In this document: in pieces, positions 1 to 7,706 of the stretch
Numbering within the stretch: the first letter of the stretch is position 1
How the letters are laid out: the number at the start of each line of letters is the position of its first letter
NCBI GenBank assembly: GCA_003132405.1
Contig: PKXQ01000088.1
Location: 1-34,405 of the forward strand
DNA length: 34,405 nucleotides
Reading direction: 5' to 3'
From: Acidobacteriaceae bacterium
GTDB lineage: Bacteria > Acidobacteriota > Terriglobia > Terriglobales > Acidobacteriaceae
Translations under genes and position numbers: made by a program
Notes under the pieces: generated by a model
What the model saw: the letters and a program-made list of their open reading frames with translations, nothing else
Databases searched by the model: none
What the model was told of the DNA's origin: nothing

Positions 1-83
1 ATCATTCTGAACGAGAACAGACCGGATAAACCCTGCGGCGCTGGCGCATCGCGGGGGCGCGTATTGCCGTCAATCAAGTATGC

Positions 84-113
84 TTGACGTTCAAGAGAAG
101 CGTCCACTACATT
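84..113 (+). promoter_or_regulatory. putative sigma-70 promoter of pyrR
   Basis: A TTGACG hexamer at 84-89 and a TACATT hexamer at 108-113 are 18 bases apart, close to the sigma-70 consensus. Transcription would start near 120, immediately before a palindrome at 122-138. This is sequence matching only. Confidence 0.45.
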
Positions 114-121
114 CAAGAACC

Positions 122-138
122 GGGATCATTCCGATCCC
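122..138 (+). promoter_or_regulatory. perfect inverted repeat in pyrR leader (operator or attenuator-like hairpin)
   Basis: GGGATC at 122-127 and GATCCC at 133-138 form a perfect 6-bp stem around a 5-base loop, followed by an AT-rich stretch (140-148) ending in four T. It sits at the predicted transcription start, so it could be an operator or a 5-prime stabilising hairpin. It could be a short terminator if transcription enters from upstream. The weak T run makes a terminator less certain. Confidence 0.35.
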
Positions 139-185
139 CATAAATTTTCCGAATTCAAACTTATTTGTGACGAGGTGCTGGTGGC

Positions 186-758
186 ATGACGATCAAGAAA
201 AACGCGGTTCGCAAAACAGCTCTCCGCCAAAAGGCGCAGTTGATGTCAGGTTCCGAGATTGAGCGTACGCTGGTGCGTCTGGCTCACGAAATCCTGGAAA
301 AAAACGGTGGCGTTGACGGCCTCGGCCTGGTTGGAATCCGCCGCCGCGGAGTTCCCATCGCCGAACGCCTGGGCAAAATGATTCAGCAGGTCGAGAAGAA
401 AAAAGTTCCCGTGGGCACGCTTGATATCACCTTTTATCGCGATGACCTGTCCACGCTCGGCCCTAAGCCAGTCGTGCAGGAAACGGAAATTGGCTTTTCG
501 ATCGAGGGCAAGAAGATCGTTCTGGTCGACGACGTACTTTACACCGGACGCACCACGCGCGCCGCCCTCGATGCACTTTTTTCCCACGGACGCCCCAGCC
601 TCGTGCAACTTCTCGTGCTGATTGATCGCGGCCATCGTGAGTTGCCGGTGGAGGCCACGTTCATCGGCCGAACGGTTCAGACAACGGACAATGAGGTCAT
701 TGAGGTGAAGCTAACCGAAATCGACGATGCAGAGAAAGTTGTGTTGATGGAGAAGTAA
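186..758 (+). CDS. pyrR: PyrR bifunctional pyrimidine regulator / uracil phosphoribosyltransferase
   Basis: The 190-residue protein matches the PyrR family in length and order of motifs. PyrR binds pyr leader RNA in response to UMP and has side activity converting uracil and PRPP to UMP. Residues 112-124 (VLVDDVLYTGRTT) are the PRPP-binding loop of type I phosphoribosyltransferases. The ITFYRDDL segment near residue 81 and the GVRRxG-like IRRRG near residue 51 are also typical. The ATG at 186 is supported by GAGGT at 172-176; an internal Met at residue 20 (243) is a possible later start, giving a length nearer to Bacillus PyrR. No pyrB or pyrC follows in this window: the next gene, rbsK, converges with a 3-bp gap. 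PyrR is therefore transcribed alone here and would act on pyr genes elsewhere. Confidence 0.93.
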   Translation: MTIKKNAVRKTALRQKAQLMSGSEIERTLVRLAHEILEKNGGVDGLGLVGIRRRGVPIAERLGKMIQQVEKKKVPVGTLDITFYRDDLSTLGPKPVVQETEIGFSIEGKKIVLVDDVLYTGRTTRAALDALFSHGRPSLVQLLVLIDRGHRELPVEATFIGRTVQTTDNEVIEVKLTEIDDAEKVVLMEK

Positions 759-761
759 AAT

Positions 762-1697
762 CTAGGTTTTGGATCTTGACGCCCACTCCGCTTCAAAGCG
801 CGCGCGATCATAAAAGGATTTCTGCGTCCCGACACCCGTGGTCGAAAGCCCAGCATAAAGATTGGCGCGCTTGACAGCCTCTAGCTCGGGCACGCCTTCG
901 CCAAGAAAAGTCGCGAAGCTGCCAATGAAGGCATCGCCCGCCCCGGTGCTGTCGACGCTTCTTACGCTGAACGCAGGCACATGATCCATCCCGTCACTTC
1001 CCGCCAGCAGCGCGCCGTTCGCTCCGAGCGTGATCAGAACTCGGCGTATCCCGCCAGACAGAAGATTAGTCGCACAGCGCTTAGCCTCCTCCACATCACT
1101 GACTCGCATTCCGGAAATCGCGAAGGCCTCGCTCTCGTTGGGAATGAAATAATCAAGCTCGGCGATTGCTTGAGTGTCGATAGGTTGTGCCGGCGCAGGA
1201 TTCAAAATGCAGCGTATGCCATTTCGGCGCGCGAACTTGATCGTATAGTACACAGTTTCCAGCGGGATCTCGAACTGCAGCACGATGCAGTCGGCGCTCT
1301 TCAGCATCTCAGCTGCGGCATCGACGTCGGCTGGTTTCAACTCGTTATTTGCGCCTTTGACAACGATGATCCGATTCTGCCCCGAAGGATCGACAAAGAT
1401 AGGGGCCACTCCGCTCGAGACTCCGCTAACCTGCCGCACGTGCGTGGCATCGATGCCCAGGTTTTCAAAATTCTTGATCGTTGACGGACCAAAAAGATCG
1501 TCTCCAACTCTCGCCACCATGAAAACTTCGGCTCCGCAAAGCCGCGCTGCAACCGCCTGGTTCGCACCTTTCCCTCCAAATCCCAAGTCAAACTTCTGCC
1601 CAAAAATTGTTTCGCCGGGCTCCGGAAACCGGTCAGAGAACGTAGTCAAATCAACATTGGCGCTGCCCACTACCGCGATGCGAGGACGCTTTTCCAT
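762..1697 (-). CDS. rbsK: ribokinase (PfkB family sugar kinase)
   Basis: The 311-residue protein is of typical ribokinase length. Ribokinase phosphorylates D-ribose with ATP to ribose-5-phosphate in the cytoplasm. PfkB signatures are clear: the N-terminal VGSANVDL strand, the GGKGANQA sugar-binding loop at 41-48, and DSTGAGDAF at 249-257, in which Asp255 is the expected catalytic base and TGAGD forms the anion hole. The ATP-side TLGANGAL segment is also present. No rbs transporter or RbsD lies nearby, so the substrate could be another pentose or a nucleoside-derived sugar. A good promoter lies upstream at 1762-1790. The gene converges on pyrR with 3 bp between stop codons. Confidence 0.92.
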   Translation of the reverse strand: MEKRPRIAVVGSANVDLTTFSDRFPEPGETIFGQKFDLGFGGKGANQAVAARLCGAEVFMVARVGDDLFGPSTIKNFENLGIDATHVRQVSGVSSGVAPIFVDPSGQNRIIVVKGANNELKPADVDAAAEMLKSADCIVLQFEIPLETVYYTIKFARRNGIRCILNPAPAQPIDTQAIAELDYFIPNESEAFAISGMRVSDVEEAKRCATNLLSGGIRRVLITLGANGALLAGSDGMDHVPAFSVRSVDSTGAGDAFIGSFATFLGEGVPELEAVKRANLYAGLSTTGVGTQKSFYDRARFEAEWASRSKT

Positions 1698-1761
1698 AAT
1701 TTGTCTCGTGTACAGCCGACTCGTTCAAACGATAGATGAAGACTTCAGTTGAAGAAATCGG

Positions 1762-1790
1762 AGTTTAGTCAGTCGACTATAAAGTGTCAA
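1762..1790 (-). promoter_or_regulatory. putative sigma-70 promoter of rbsK
   Basis: Read on the minus strand, a perfect TTGACA occupies 1790-1785. After exactly 17 bases comes TAAACT (1767-1762), which matches TATAAT at 4 of 6 positions. This predicts a start near 1755 and a leader of about 57 bases. It is the best-scoring promoter by eye in the window. Confidence 0.55.
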
Positions 1791-1903
1791 CCACATGGCG
1801 CAAGGTTGACGTACCGCGTTAGAAATGTTTTCAGGTTACAAGCGTTCGCAAGTCTTGTTCATTATTCTGGCGTCCGCGCCTTCTCTTGAGTATTCTCTTC
1901 ACC

Positions 1904-3145
1904 ATGGCCACCGTCTCGCTCAGCGAATTGTTGGGCTCGCTCGTCTATGACGCCTCAGGCGCTGTAAGTGGCCGCGTGCGCGAGGTGGCTCTTGCCCCGC
2001 AGGAGGACAGGTCCCGAGTTGCCCTGCTCATCGTCAAGACGTCCAGTGGAAATCGCGTCCTGCCCTTGACCGCTGTTTCCGATATCAACGGCGGCATTCG
2101 CGCCTCCTCCGCCGCTGCCGAATGGGTCTCTGCCGACGGCTCCGAAGGCTTGCTGCTGCTCAGTCGAGACTTGCTCGATCAGCAGGTGATCGACGTACAC
2201 GGCCGCAAAGTGGTGCGCGTAAACGACGTGGATTTTAACCACGAAACCGTGGAGAACCGCCCCATTCTAAAGGTGGGTGGCGTCGATGTTGGCGCGCGTG
2301 GCGCGGTGCGACGCCTTCTCAAGGGTTTGATTCCGGCGGCTGCGCTTCGCGCCTTGCTCGTGCGCGTCCCTCCCCGCGACATCCCCTGGGATTTCGTGGA
2401 CATCGTCGAAACCGATCCTGCCCGCCGCGTCAAGCTGAAGATTTCGAATGAGCGGCTGGGCAAGCTCCATCCCGCCGACATCGCCGACATCGTCGAAGAT
2501 CTTGCTCCCAACGAGCGCGAAGCTGTTTTCGAAACGCTCGATGAGGGCGTTGCCGCTGGAGCGCTGGAGGAACTCGAGCCCAGGGTCCAGAGAGCGGTTC
2601 TCGAATCTCTCGATTCCGAGCGCGCCGCCGATATTGTCGAGGAGATGCAACCCGACGCAGCCGCCGACCTCCTGGCCGATCTGTCCGACGAGCGCACGGA
2701 AGAAATCCTGGTGCAGATGCAGCCCGAAGAACGCCAGGAAGTCACCGAGTTGCTTGAGTTCAAAGAGAACAGCGCCGCCGGGCGGATGACCACTGAATAC
2801 ATCGCGCTGCCCGTGACCGCAACCGCCCAGGACGCGATCGAGGCTATGCGTTCCTTCGAAGGCCGCATGGAAAACATGAGCACCATTTACCTGACGGATT
2901 CTCATGGAACTCTGGCGGGGGCGGTGCCGCTGGTGAAAATCGTTCTCGCTCCTGCCTCGACCCCGCTTCTGGCGCTGGCGCAGGAGCCGCTCATTTCTTG
3001 CCATGAGCGCACGAAAGAAAGGGAATTCGCTGAACTCTTCGATAAATACAATCTGCTAACCTTGCCGGTCGTTGACGAGCAAAGCCATCTTATCGGCGTG
3101 ATCACGCCAGACGACGTAATTGCCATGCTGCGCGCCAAGCTCTAG
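1904..3145 (+). CDS. PRC-barrel / MgtE N-terminal / tandem CBS domain protein (cytosolic Mg2+ sensor-like)
   Basis: The 413-residue soluble protein has three visible parts. Residues 1-145 form one or two PRC-barrel-like modules (LGSLVYDASGAVSGRV, then VIDVHGRKVVRVNDV). Residues about 184-285 are MgtE-N superhelix repeats (LHPADIADIVEDL, then ERAADIVEEM and AADLLADL). Residues about 290-410 are two CBS domains, the second ending LPVVDEQSHLIGVITPDDV. In MgtE channels the MgtE-N and CBS parts sense cytosolic Mg2+ and gate the pore, but the MgtE membrane domain is absent here. The next gene, on the same strand 144 bp downstream, is an NRAMP-type transporter, so this protein may be its separate regulatory subunit. 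The start was set at the ATG at 1904; an upstream in-frame TTG at 1886 is less convincing. Confidence 0.85.
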   Translation: MATVSLSELLGSLVYDASGAVSGRVREVALAPQEDRSRVALLIVKTSSGNRVLPLTAVSDINGGIRASSAAAEWVSADGSEGLLLLSRDLLDQQVIDVHGRKVVRVNDVDFNHETVENRPILKVGGVDVGARGAVRRLLKGLIPAAALRALLVRVPPRDIPWDFVDIVETDPARRVKLKISNERLGKLHPADIADIVEDLAPNEREAVFETLDEGVAAGALEELEPRVQRAVLESLDSERAADIVEEMQPDAAADLLADLSDERTEEILVQMQPEERQEVTELLEFKENSAAGRMTTEYIALPVTATAQDAIEAMRSFEGRMENMSTIYLTDSHGTLAGAVPLVKIVLAPASTPLLALAQEPLISCHERTKEREFAELFDKYNLLTLPVVDEQSHLIGVITPDDVIAMLRAKL

Positions 3146-3289
3146 GCGTCCGCCTTGGGAGCGCCTGCGGAGATTACCTTCGCAAGAAAACTTTCTTGTC
3201 CCATCAGATTCACCTATCCAGACAGCGCTTTCTGCATTTATTCTGGTCGTTCTGTTTTGCCAAATTGACTGTTCCGGTATCCATTGCGC

Positions 3290-4546
3290 ATGAAATTCCT
3301 GAGAAGTTGGAAATTCCGGCTCCTGCTCTTTTTTGCCGTTGTAGGGCCGGGTTTCATTACTGCGAATGTTGACAACGATTCGGGCGGCATCTTCACTTAT
3401 TCGCAGGCTGGCGCACAGTTCGGCTACCTGCTCTTGTGGTCGATGATTCCAATCACTGTCGCCCTGATCGTAGTACAGGAAATGTGCGCTCGCATGGGAG
3501 CGGTTACCGGCAAGGGCCTGAGCGATCTCATCCGCGAAGAATTCGGCCTGCGCGTTACCTTTCTCATGATGCTCGGCATTTTGATCACAAATTTCGGCAA
3601 CGTCATTACCGAATTTATCGGCATTGTGGGAAGCATGAGTCTCTTCGGGGTCTCGAAGTACATCGCTGTCCCGATCTGCGCTGTGATTGTCTGGCTCATC
3701 GCCGTCAAAGGCCAGTACAAGAGTGTTGAGAAAGTTTTCCTGGCCGCTTCCTTTTTCTACATCGCTTACATATTTGCTGGAGTTCTAGCAAAGCCCGCAT
3801 GGATGGAAGCAATGAAGGCGACAATTAAACCTCCAGAGTGGACTGCCTTCAGGCAAGGTCCATACCTCTACATGATGATCGGCGTTGTGGGAACCACGAT
3901 CGCGCCGTGGATGCAGTTCTATCTGCAGTCGTCGATCGTGGAAAAAGGCGTCACCCGCCGCCAATACAAGACCTCTCGGCTGGACGTGATTGTCGGCTGC
4001 ATCTTTACTGACGTCGTTGCCTGGTTCATCATCGTTGCCTGCGCCGCCACGCTCTACCTCCATGGTAATCGAGATATTCGCGATGCCGCCGACGCTGCTC
4101 AGGCGTTGCGTCCGCTGGCGGGCGACTGGGCCTACATATTGTTTGCGCTCGGACTGTTCAATGCGTCGCTGTTTGCGGCATCGATCCTGCCGCTATCCAC
4201 GGCTTACACCGTTTGTGAAGGATTGGGCCTCGAGTCTGGCGTGGAGCGAAAATTCTCAGAAGCCCCAGCTTTTTACTGGCTCTATACTGCGCTCATCGTT
4301 GCGGGAGGAGCGGTAGTTCTGATCCCCGGGCTTCCGCTGATCAAGATTGCGGTATTTTCGCAAGTGGTCAATGGCGCGGTGCTGCCCTTCGTGCTAATTT
4401 TTATGCTGCTGCTCATCAACAAGAAGGAACTGATGGGCGAATACGTAAACAAACTGACTTTCAACATCATCGCATGGGCAACCACCGTGATCATGATTGG
4501 ATTGACCGTGGCCTATGTGTACGGACTCATGCGCGGAAGCACGTGA
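3290..4546 (+). CDS. NRAMP-family divalent cation transporter with non-canonical metal site (NRMT-like)
   Basis: This is a membrane protein of about 418 residues with about 11 hydrophobic segments, of NRAMP length. The first helix starts VVGPGFITANVDNDSGG. The canonical DPGN of NRAMP is replaced by DSGG (Asp30 kept, Asn replaced by Gly33). The helix-6 MPH motif of Mn/Fe carriers is replaced by APW (205-207), so the metal-selecting Met is Ala. Loss of the Asn and Met ligands is a known trait of NRAMP-related magnesium transporters, so Mg2+ is a reasonable substrate; this is inference. The preceding gene carries an MgtE-type Mg2+-sensing module, which agrees. The start is the ATG at 3290; the TTG at 3284 is an alternative. 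The gene is convergent with the ornithine cyclodeaminase family gene, with about 40 bp between stops. Confidence 0.88.
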   Translation: MKFLRSWKFRLLLFFAVVGPGFITANVDNDSGGIFTYSQAGAQFGYLLLWSMIPITVALIVVQEMCARMGAVTGKGLSDLIREEFGLRVTFLMMLGILITNFGNVITEFIGIVGSMSLFGVSKYIAVPICAVIVWLIAVKGQYKSVEKVFLAASFFYIAYIFAGVLAKPAWMEAMKATIKPPEWTAFRQGPYLYMMIGVVGTTIAPWMQFYLQSSIVEKGVTRRQYKTSRLDVIVGCIFTDVVAWFIIVACAATLYLHGNRDIRDAADAAQALRPLAGDWAYILFALGLFNASLFAASILPLSTAYTVCEGLGLESGVERKFSEAPAFYWLYTALIVAGGAVVLIPGLPLIKIAVFSQVVNGAVLPFVLIFMLLLINKKELMGEYVNKLTFNIIAWATTVIMIGLTVAYVYGLMRGST

Positions 4547-4585
4547 AATAAGGCTAATCTACTTACGCGCCAACCGTCGATAAAA

Positions 4586-5590
4586 TCACAACGTCATAAA
4601 ATTTCCGACTCCATCCTTCTTGGCCCGCTGAAAAGCTAGATTGGCAGCGACCATATCCTCCATCGCCACACCCATCGCCTTGTACACGGTGATTTCGTGG
4701 TCGCTACTTCGGCCCAGCTTCTGATCGAGAATTACCGCTCCGAGAGTCGTGCCCCTTGAACTGTCCAAGTCGACGAGTTCGCTGCATCCGACCGGAGCTG
4801 GTTGAAAAGCATCGAGCGTCTCTACAAAGAGGCGATGATTTTTTGCCAGATCTTTCGGCAACTCTCCGTGTGGAGGATGAAATCCGACCGAGGTGACATG
4901 CGTGCCGGCCTTTACCCATGCAGATTCGATCACGGGCTCGGGCGAGTGAGTTGTCATGCACACAACGTCTGACTCACGCACTGCCTCCTCCAGGTTTGCG
5001 ATGGGACGCGCGATTTCGCTCTGTGCGGCGAGTTTCCGAGCTTCTTCGAAGCGCAACGAGGAAATATTAATGCGCTCGAAATTGCGAACGAGAGGAAGCA
5101 AGCGGAGGTGTTGACGTCCCTGAACGCCCGCACCGATCACGGTGGCGATGCGGGAATCGGCGCGACTCAGCAGGCGAACGGAAAGAACTGCGGCGGCAGC
5201 GGTGCGGATGGCCGTAACGTATGTGCCATCCATGATGCAGGAGGTTGCGCCCGTGTTGGGATCGAATAGGGTAATCAGCGCGAGGTGATTGGGCAAGCCG
5301 ATTTGTAGATTGCCATCGAAGACGTTGACGATCTTGACGGCGAGCTGCATGCCGGACCGCCATGCCGGCATAGTCAGCGAGAAACCTTTTCCGGGCACCG
5401 ACAGTCTTGATCTCGGAGGGGACTGGATTTCTCCCAACTCGAGCCCTTGGAAACCGTCTTCCAGAGCGTCGAGCAGCTCTCGCGGATCGAGATACTTCTC
5501 CACGTCTCGCTCGCTGAGCGTCATTACCGGCGTGGCGCCCTTCTTGATTTCAAAGGCGGCGAGGGCGGGTTGATTTTCGCTTTCGCTCAT
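4586..5590 (-). CDS. ornithine cyclodeaminase / mu-crystallin family protein
   Basis: The 334-residue protein is of family length. Family members use NAD(P) in a Rossmann fold for amino-acid deamination or imine reduction. Visible features are the substrate-side LAVKIVNVF segment with the conserved Lys, the MDGTYVTAIRTAAAAVLS helix, and the nucleotide-binding loop IGAGVQGRQH near residue 155. The segment that carries the catalytic Asp in true ornithine cyclodeaminases reads VGFHPPHGEL here, with His and a one-residue shorter loop. Proline formation from ornithine is therefore not assured, and an alanine dehydrogenase- or ketimine reductase-like role is equally possible. The first 15 residues are an extra N-terminal stretch; the Met at residue 23 is an alternative start. 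Confidence 0.85.
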   Translation of the reverse strand: MSESENQPALAAFEIKKGATPVMTLSERDVEKYLDPRELLDALEDGFQGLELGEIQSPPRSRLSVPGKGFSLTMPAWRSGMQLAVKIVNVFDGNLQIGLPNHLALITLFDPNTGATSCIMDGTYVTAIRTAAAAVLSVRLLSRADSRIATVIGAGVQGRQHLRLLPLVRNFERINISSLRFEEARKLAAQSEIARPIANLEEAVRESDVVCMTTHSPEPVIESAWVKAGTHVTSVGFHPPHGELPKDLAKNHRLFVETLDAFQPAPVGCSELVDLDSSRGTTLGAVILDQKLGRSSDHEITVYKAMGVAMEDMVAANLAFQRAKKDGVGNFMTL

Positions 5591-5672
5591 TGTGGATGAG
5601 TTCTCAGTTGCCGGTTCTCAGTTCTCATTGAAAAGTGGTGCAATCTTCATCAAGTAATGCGTTGCATCGCAC

Positions 5673-6065
5673 TCATAGAATCTTTCCAGCCGCGAGATCC
5701 TTCACCAGGCTCAAGTCGGCCTCCAGAAAATCCAGACGCAGTAACTCTTGGCGCGTCACCCATCGAATTTCCCGAAAAATTCGGTTCTCCATTTCGCCCT
5801 GATAGTGGCGTACTTCGAAAAAGCGCAGCTCCACCGAACCGCCGCTGGAATATTCGTGGACGAGGCGCGCTACCTCGACGCCGACGTCGGCCACAATGCC
5901 GAGCTCTTCATCGAGTTCGCGCCGCATGGCATCGCGGGGCTGTTCGCCTTCTTCGATCTTGCCTCCGGGAAATTCCCACTGCAGTGGCATCGGCTGGTGC
6001 CGCGTCCTCTGACAGGCCAAAATCAGGTCATCTTTCACAATCAACGCGGCTACGACTCGTTTCAT
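5673..6065 (-). CDS. mutT: NUDIX hydrolase, MutT-like 8-oxo-dGTP diphosphatase
   Basis: The 130-residue protein is of classical MutT size. It carries a full NUDIX box: GGKIEEGE followed by RRELDEELGI, satisfying the GX5EX7REUXEEXGU pattern, preceded by WEFPGGK as in MutT. MutT hydrolyses oxidised guanine nucleotides before they are incorporated. Its start codon overlaps the stop of the upstream fRMsr gene in an ATGA arrangement (6062-6065), so the two are probably translationally coupled. Both repair oxidative damage, one in the nucleotide pool and one in free methionine sulfoxide. Confidence 0.9.
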   Translation of the reverse strand: MKRVVAALIVKDDLILACQRTRHQPMPLQWEFPGGKIEEGEQPRDAMRRELDEELGIVADVGVEVARLVHEYSSGGSVELRFFEVRHYQGEMENRIFREIRWVTRQELLRLDFLEADLSLVKDLAAGKIL

Positions 6066-6583
6066 GATCTTCCAGCACGAGAGGATGCTGGCTCGGTTTC
6101 CTTCTCCAGTCGCTTGCCCACGAGCTGAGCAATGTATTCAATCAGCGCGCGGTCTTTGGCGCCAAATGCCGCGGGGAAGTGGCTGTCGATATCCAGTTCG
6201 CCCGCCACCGCGCCATTGACGAAAACCGGCACAACGATCTCGGACTTGGTTTCGAGCGAGCACGCGAGATAGCGCGGATCCTTCTTGACATCATCCACGA
6301 CTACGGTCTTACTCGACGATGCGGCCGCGCCGCAGATTCCCTGATTCAAAGGAATGCGGGTATGCGGAGTCATGGCTCCGCGATAGTGTCCCAGCACGAG
6401 CACCGGCGGATTCGCATCCGCTTCCAGCATGTAGAAGCCGACCCAGTTGTATTTGAGCATCTGCTCGTTCAGCAAAGCGGTAATGCCTGCCATGAGTTCA
6501 TCTGCCGTGTGCGCTTTGTCATTCAGGCGATCTGCGTCCTTGCGCACTTCGTTGAGCTTGTCAGTTTTCAAAATAGTTGCCAT
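6062..6583 (-). CDS. msrC: free methionine-(R)-sulfoxide reductase (GAF domain)
   Basis: The 173-residue single-GAF protein matches the fRMsr family, which reduces free methionine-R-sulfoxide using thioredoxin. Residues 82-134 carry the family signature: GICGAAASS with Cys84, then YLACS with Cys108, then SEIVVPV (Glu115) and LDIDS (Asp131, Asp133). Two of the three family cysteines, the catalytic one and its usual resolving partner, are present. The third (ten residues before Cys84) is His74. It overlaps mutT by 4 bp, and 40 bp separate it from the solute-binding protein gene upstream, so these three are probably co-transcribed. Confidence 0.87.
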   Translation of the reverse strand: MATILKTDKLNEVRKDADRLNDKAHTADELMAGITALLNEQMLKYNWVGFYMLEADANPPVLVLGHYRGAMTPHTRIPLNQGICGAAASSSKTVVVDDVKKDPRYLACSLETKSEIVVPVFVNGAVAGELDIDSHFPAAFGAKDRALIEYIAQLVGKRLEKETEPASSRAGRS

Positions 6584-6623
6584 AACAATAATCCTAAATC
6601 AAGCTGCCGCAGTTCAGCATCGC

Positions 6624-7475
6624 TCAGCTTCGCCGCGGTACTGCTCTTCGCGGTACTTCCGTAATCGGCCGAAGTCCTTGCTGCGCGCCGAATTGCGCCG
6701 GATGGATCGCTCCCGCCAGCGCGCGCAATCCCGCAAGCAGCGTAGGAGCGGGAGTATTCAGGAGTTCGTCGGAGATGCAATAGACCTGCGAATTGCGTGC
6801 GGCTGTAGTCTCTGACCAGTTTCTTTCGGCGACGATCTTTGCCAGCGGCACGCGATCTCCGGCTCCGCACCATGCCGCGATGATGACCTCGGGATCCAGT
6901 CGAACCACTTCTTCTGCGGAGCACTGTTTGCCTGCTTCGCCCAAGAAGTCGCCTCCTGCCGCATTCACCAGCTCAGCAACCCAAGGTTGTGAGGTGATGA
7001 TCGGCTTTCCCCATTCCTCGGCGAAGACGCGCCTTCTCGGAAGGCTAGCAGTCTGGCTTCGCACCTCTGCTATTGCTACTTGCATATTGCTAATCACTTG
7101 CTCGCCGCGCTCGCTGGCGCCGACTGACGAAGAGATCAAGGCGATGTCGGTGTAGATGTCGTCGAGCGTGCGCGGAGCGAGGCCGAGAAAGCTGATTCCG
7201 GACTTGAGGATCTCGACGACCGCTGCTTCCTGATAAGGCACAGAGGCGATTATCAGGTCAGGCTTGGCGGCGAGAATCTCGCTGGCTTTCGACGTCCATG
7301 AATCGGCGATGATCAGGCGCGATCGGTTGCGCGAGTCAGTCTTTAGTTCAGGAACTACGTCGGCACAATACTTGGTGCAAGCCACGACGCGATCCAACTC
7401 ACCGACATTCGCCAGAATGACTGTCGCGCTGGGCTGAAGGCAAGCTATGCGGCGAGGATGATGCGAGTCGGGCAT
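6624..7475 (-). CDS. periplasmic-binding-protein-fold cobalamin/siderophore-type binding protein, no signal peptide
   Basis: The protein is about 283 residues and has the BtuF/FepB class III binding-protein fold: RIACLQPSATVILANVGELDRVV at the start, AAKPDLIIASVPYQ, LAPRTLDDIYTDI, and WVAELVNAAGGDFLGEAG in the second lobe, followed by DPEVIIAAWCGAG. Start chosen at the ATG at 7475 (MPDSHHPRR). No signal peptide or lipobox is visible from this start, and extending to 7547 does not create one. No ABC permease, ATPase or TonB receptor is adjacent. It may be a cytoplasmic corrinoid-binding protein or use an ABC system encoded elsewhere. The ligand is not determined. Confidence 0.75.
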   Translation of the reverse strand: MPDSHHPRRIACLQPSATVILANVGELDRVVACTKYCADVVPELKTDSRNRSRLIIADSWTSKASEILAAKPDLIIASVPYQEAAVVEILKSGISFLGLAPRTLDDIYTDIALISSSVGASERGEQVISNMQVAIAEVRSQTASLPRRRVFAEEWGKPIITSQPWVAELVNAAGGDFLGEAGKQCSAEEVVRLDPEVIIAAWCGAGDRVPLAKIVAERNWSETTAARNSQVYCISDELLNTPAPTLLAGLRALAGAIHPAQFGAQQGLRPITEVPRRAVPRRS

Positions 7476-7590
7476 CTGTCCATTGTAGGAGACTGATTCT
7501 CGTTCGTGCTTTCTCGTGTCGTGTCCCGGAGATTCGACGCGTAGCAACCGGGACCGTTATCACTCACTCGAAACGCGTCGGTACTGCGGA

Positions 7591-7629
7591 CAAAATACAT
7601 AGGTCCTTCGCTTCGCTCAGGATGACAAT
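7591..7629 (+). repeat. dispersed CHPERSEG-type repeat, copy 1
   Basis: The core GGTCCTTCGCTTCGCTCAGG followed by ATGACAAT is shared with 11382-11420, with 2 mismatches over 39 bases, and with 13151-13179. In one reading frame of the opposite strand it reads CHPERSEG, a known translation artefact of this repeat class in many bacterial genomes. It lies in the spacer before the IscU-like gene. A related partial motif (CTACGCTTCGCTCAG) follows just downstream. Confidence 0.8.
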
Positions 7630-7706
7630 GAGAATTAGGCTCTACGCTTCGCTCAGCCCAGTGCGAGCGAAGTGAATTCAAGCGTCGACGAATTACAATC
7701 GCTCCT

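Noticed and set aside
80..262. 60-codon frame across the pyrR start, possible leader peptide
   Set aside because: It runs into pyrR out of frame, has no ribosome binding site, and its start lies upstream of the predicted transcription start.
2179..3004. Long minus-strand frames opposite the MgtE-N/CBS gene
   Set aside because: The plus-strand product has clear domains; the opposite frames are Ser/Arg- or His/Gly-rich shadows.
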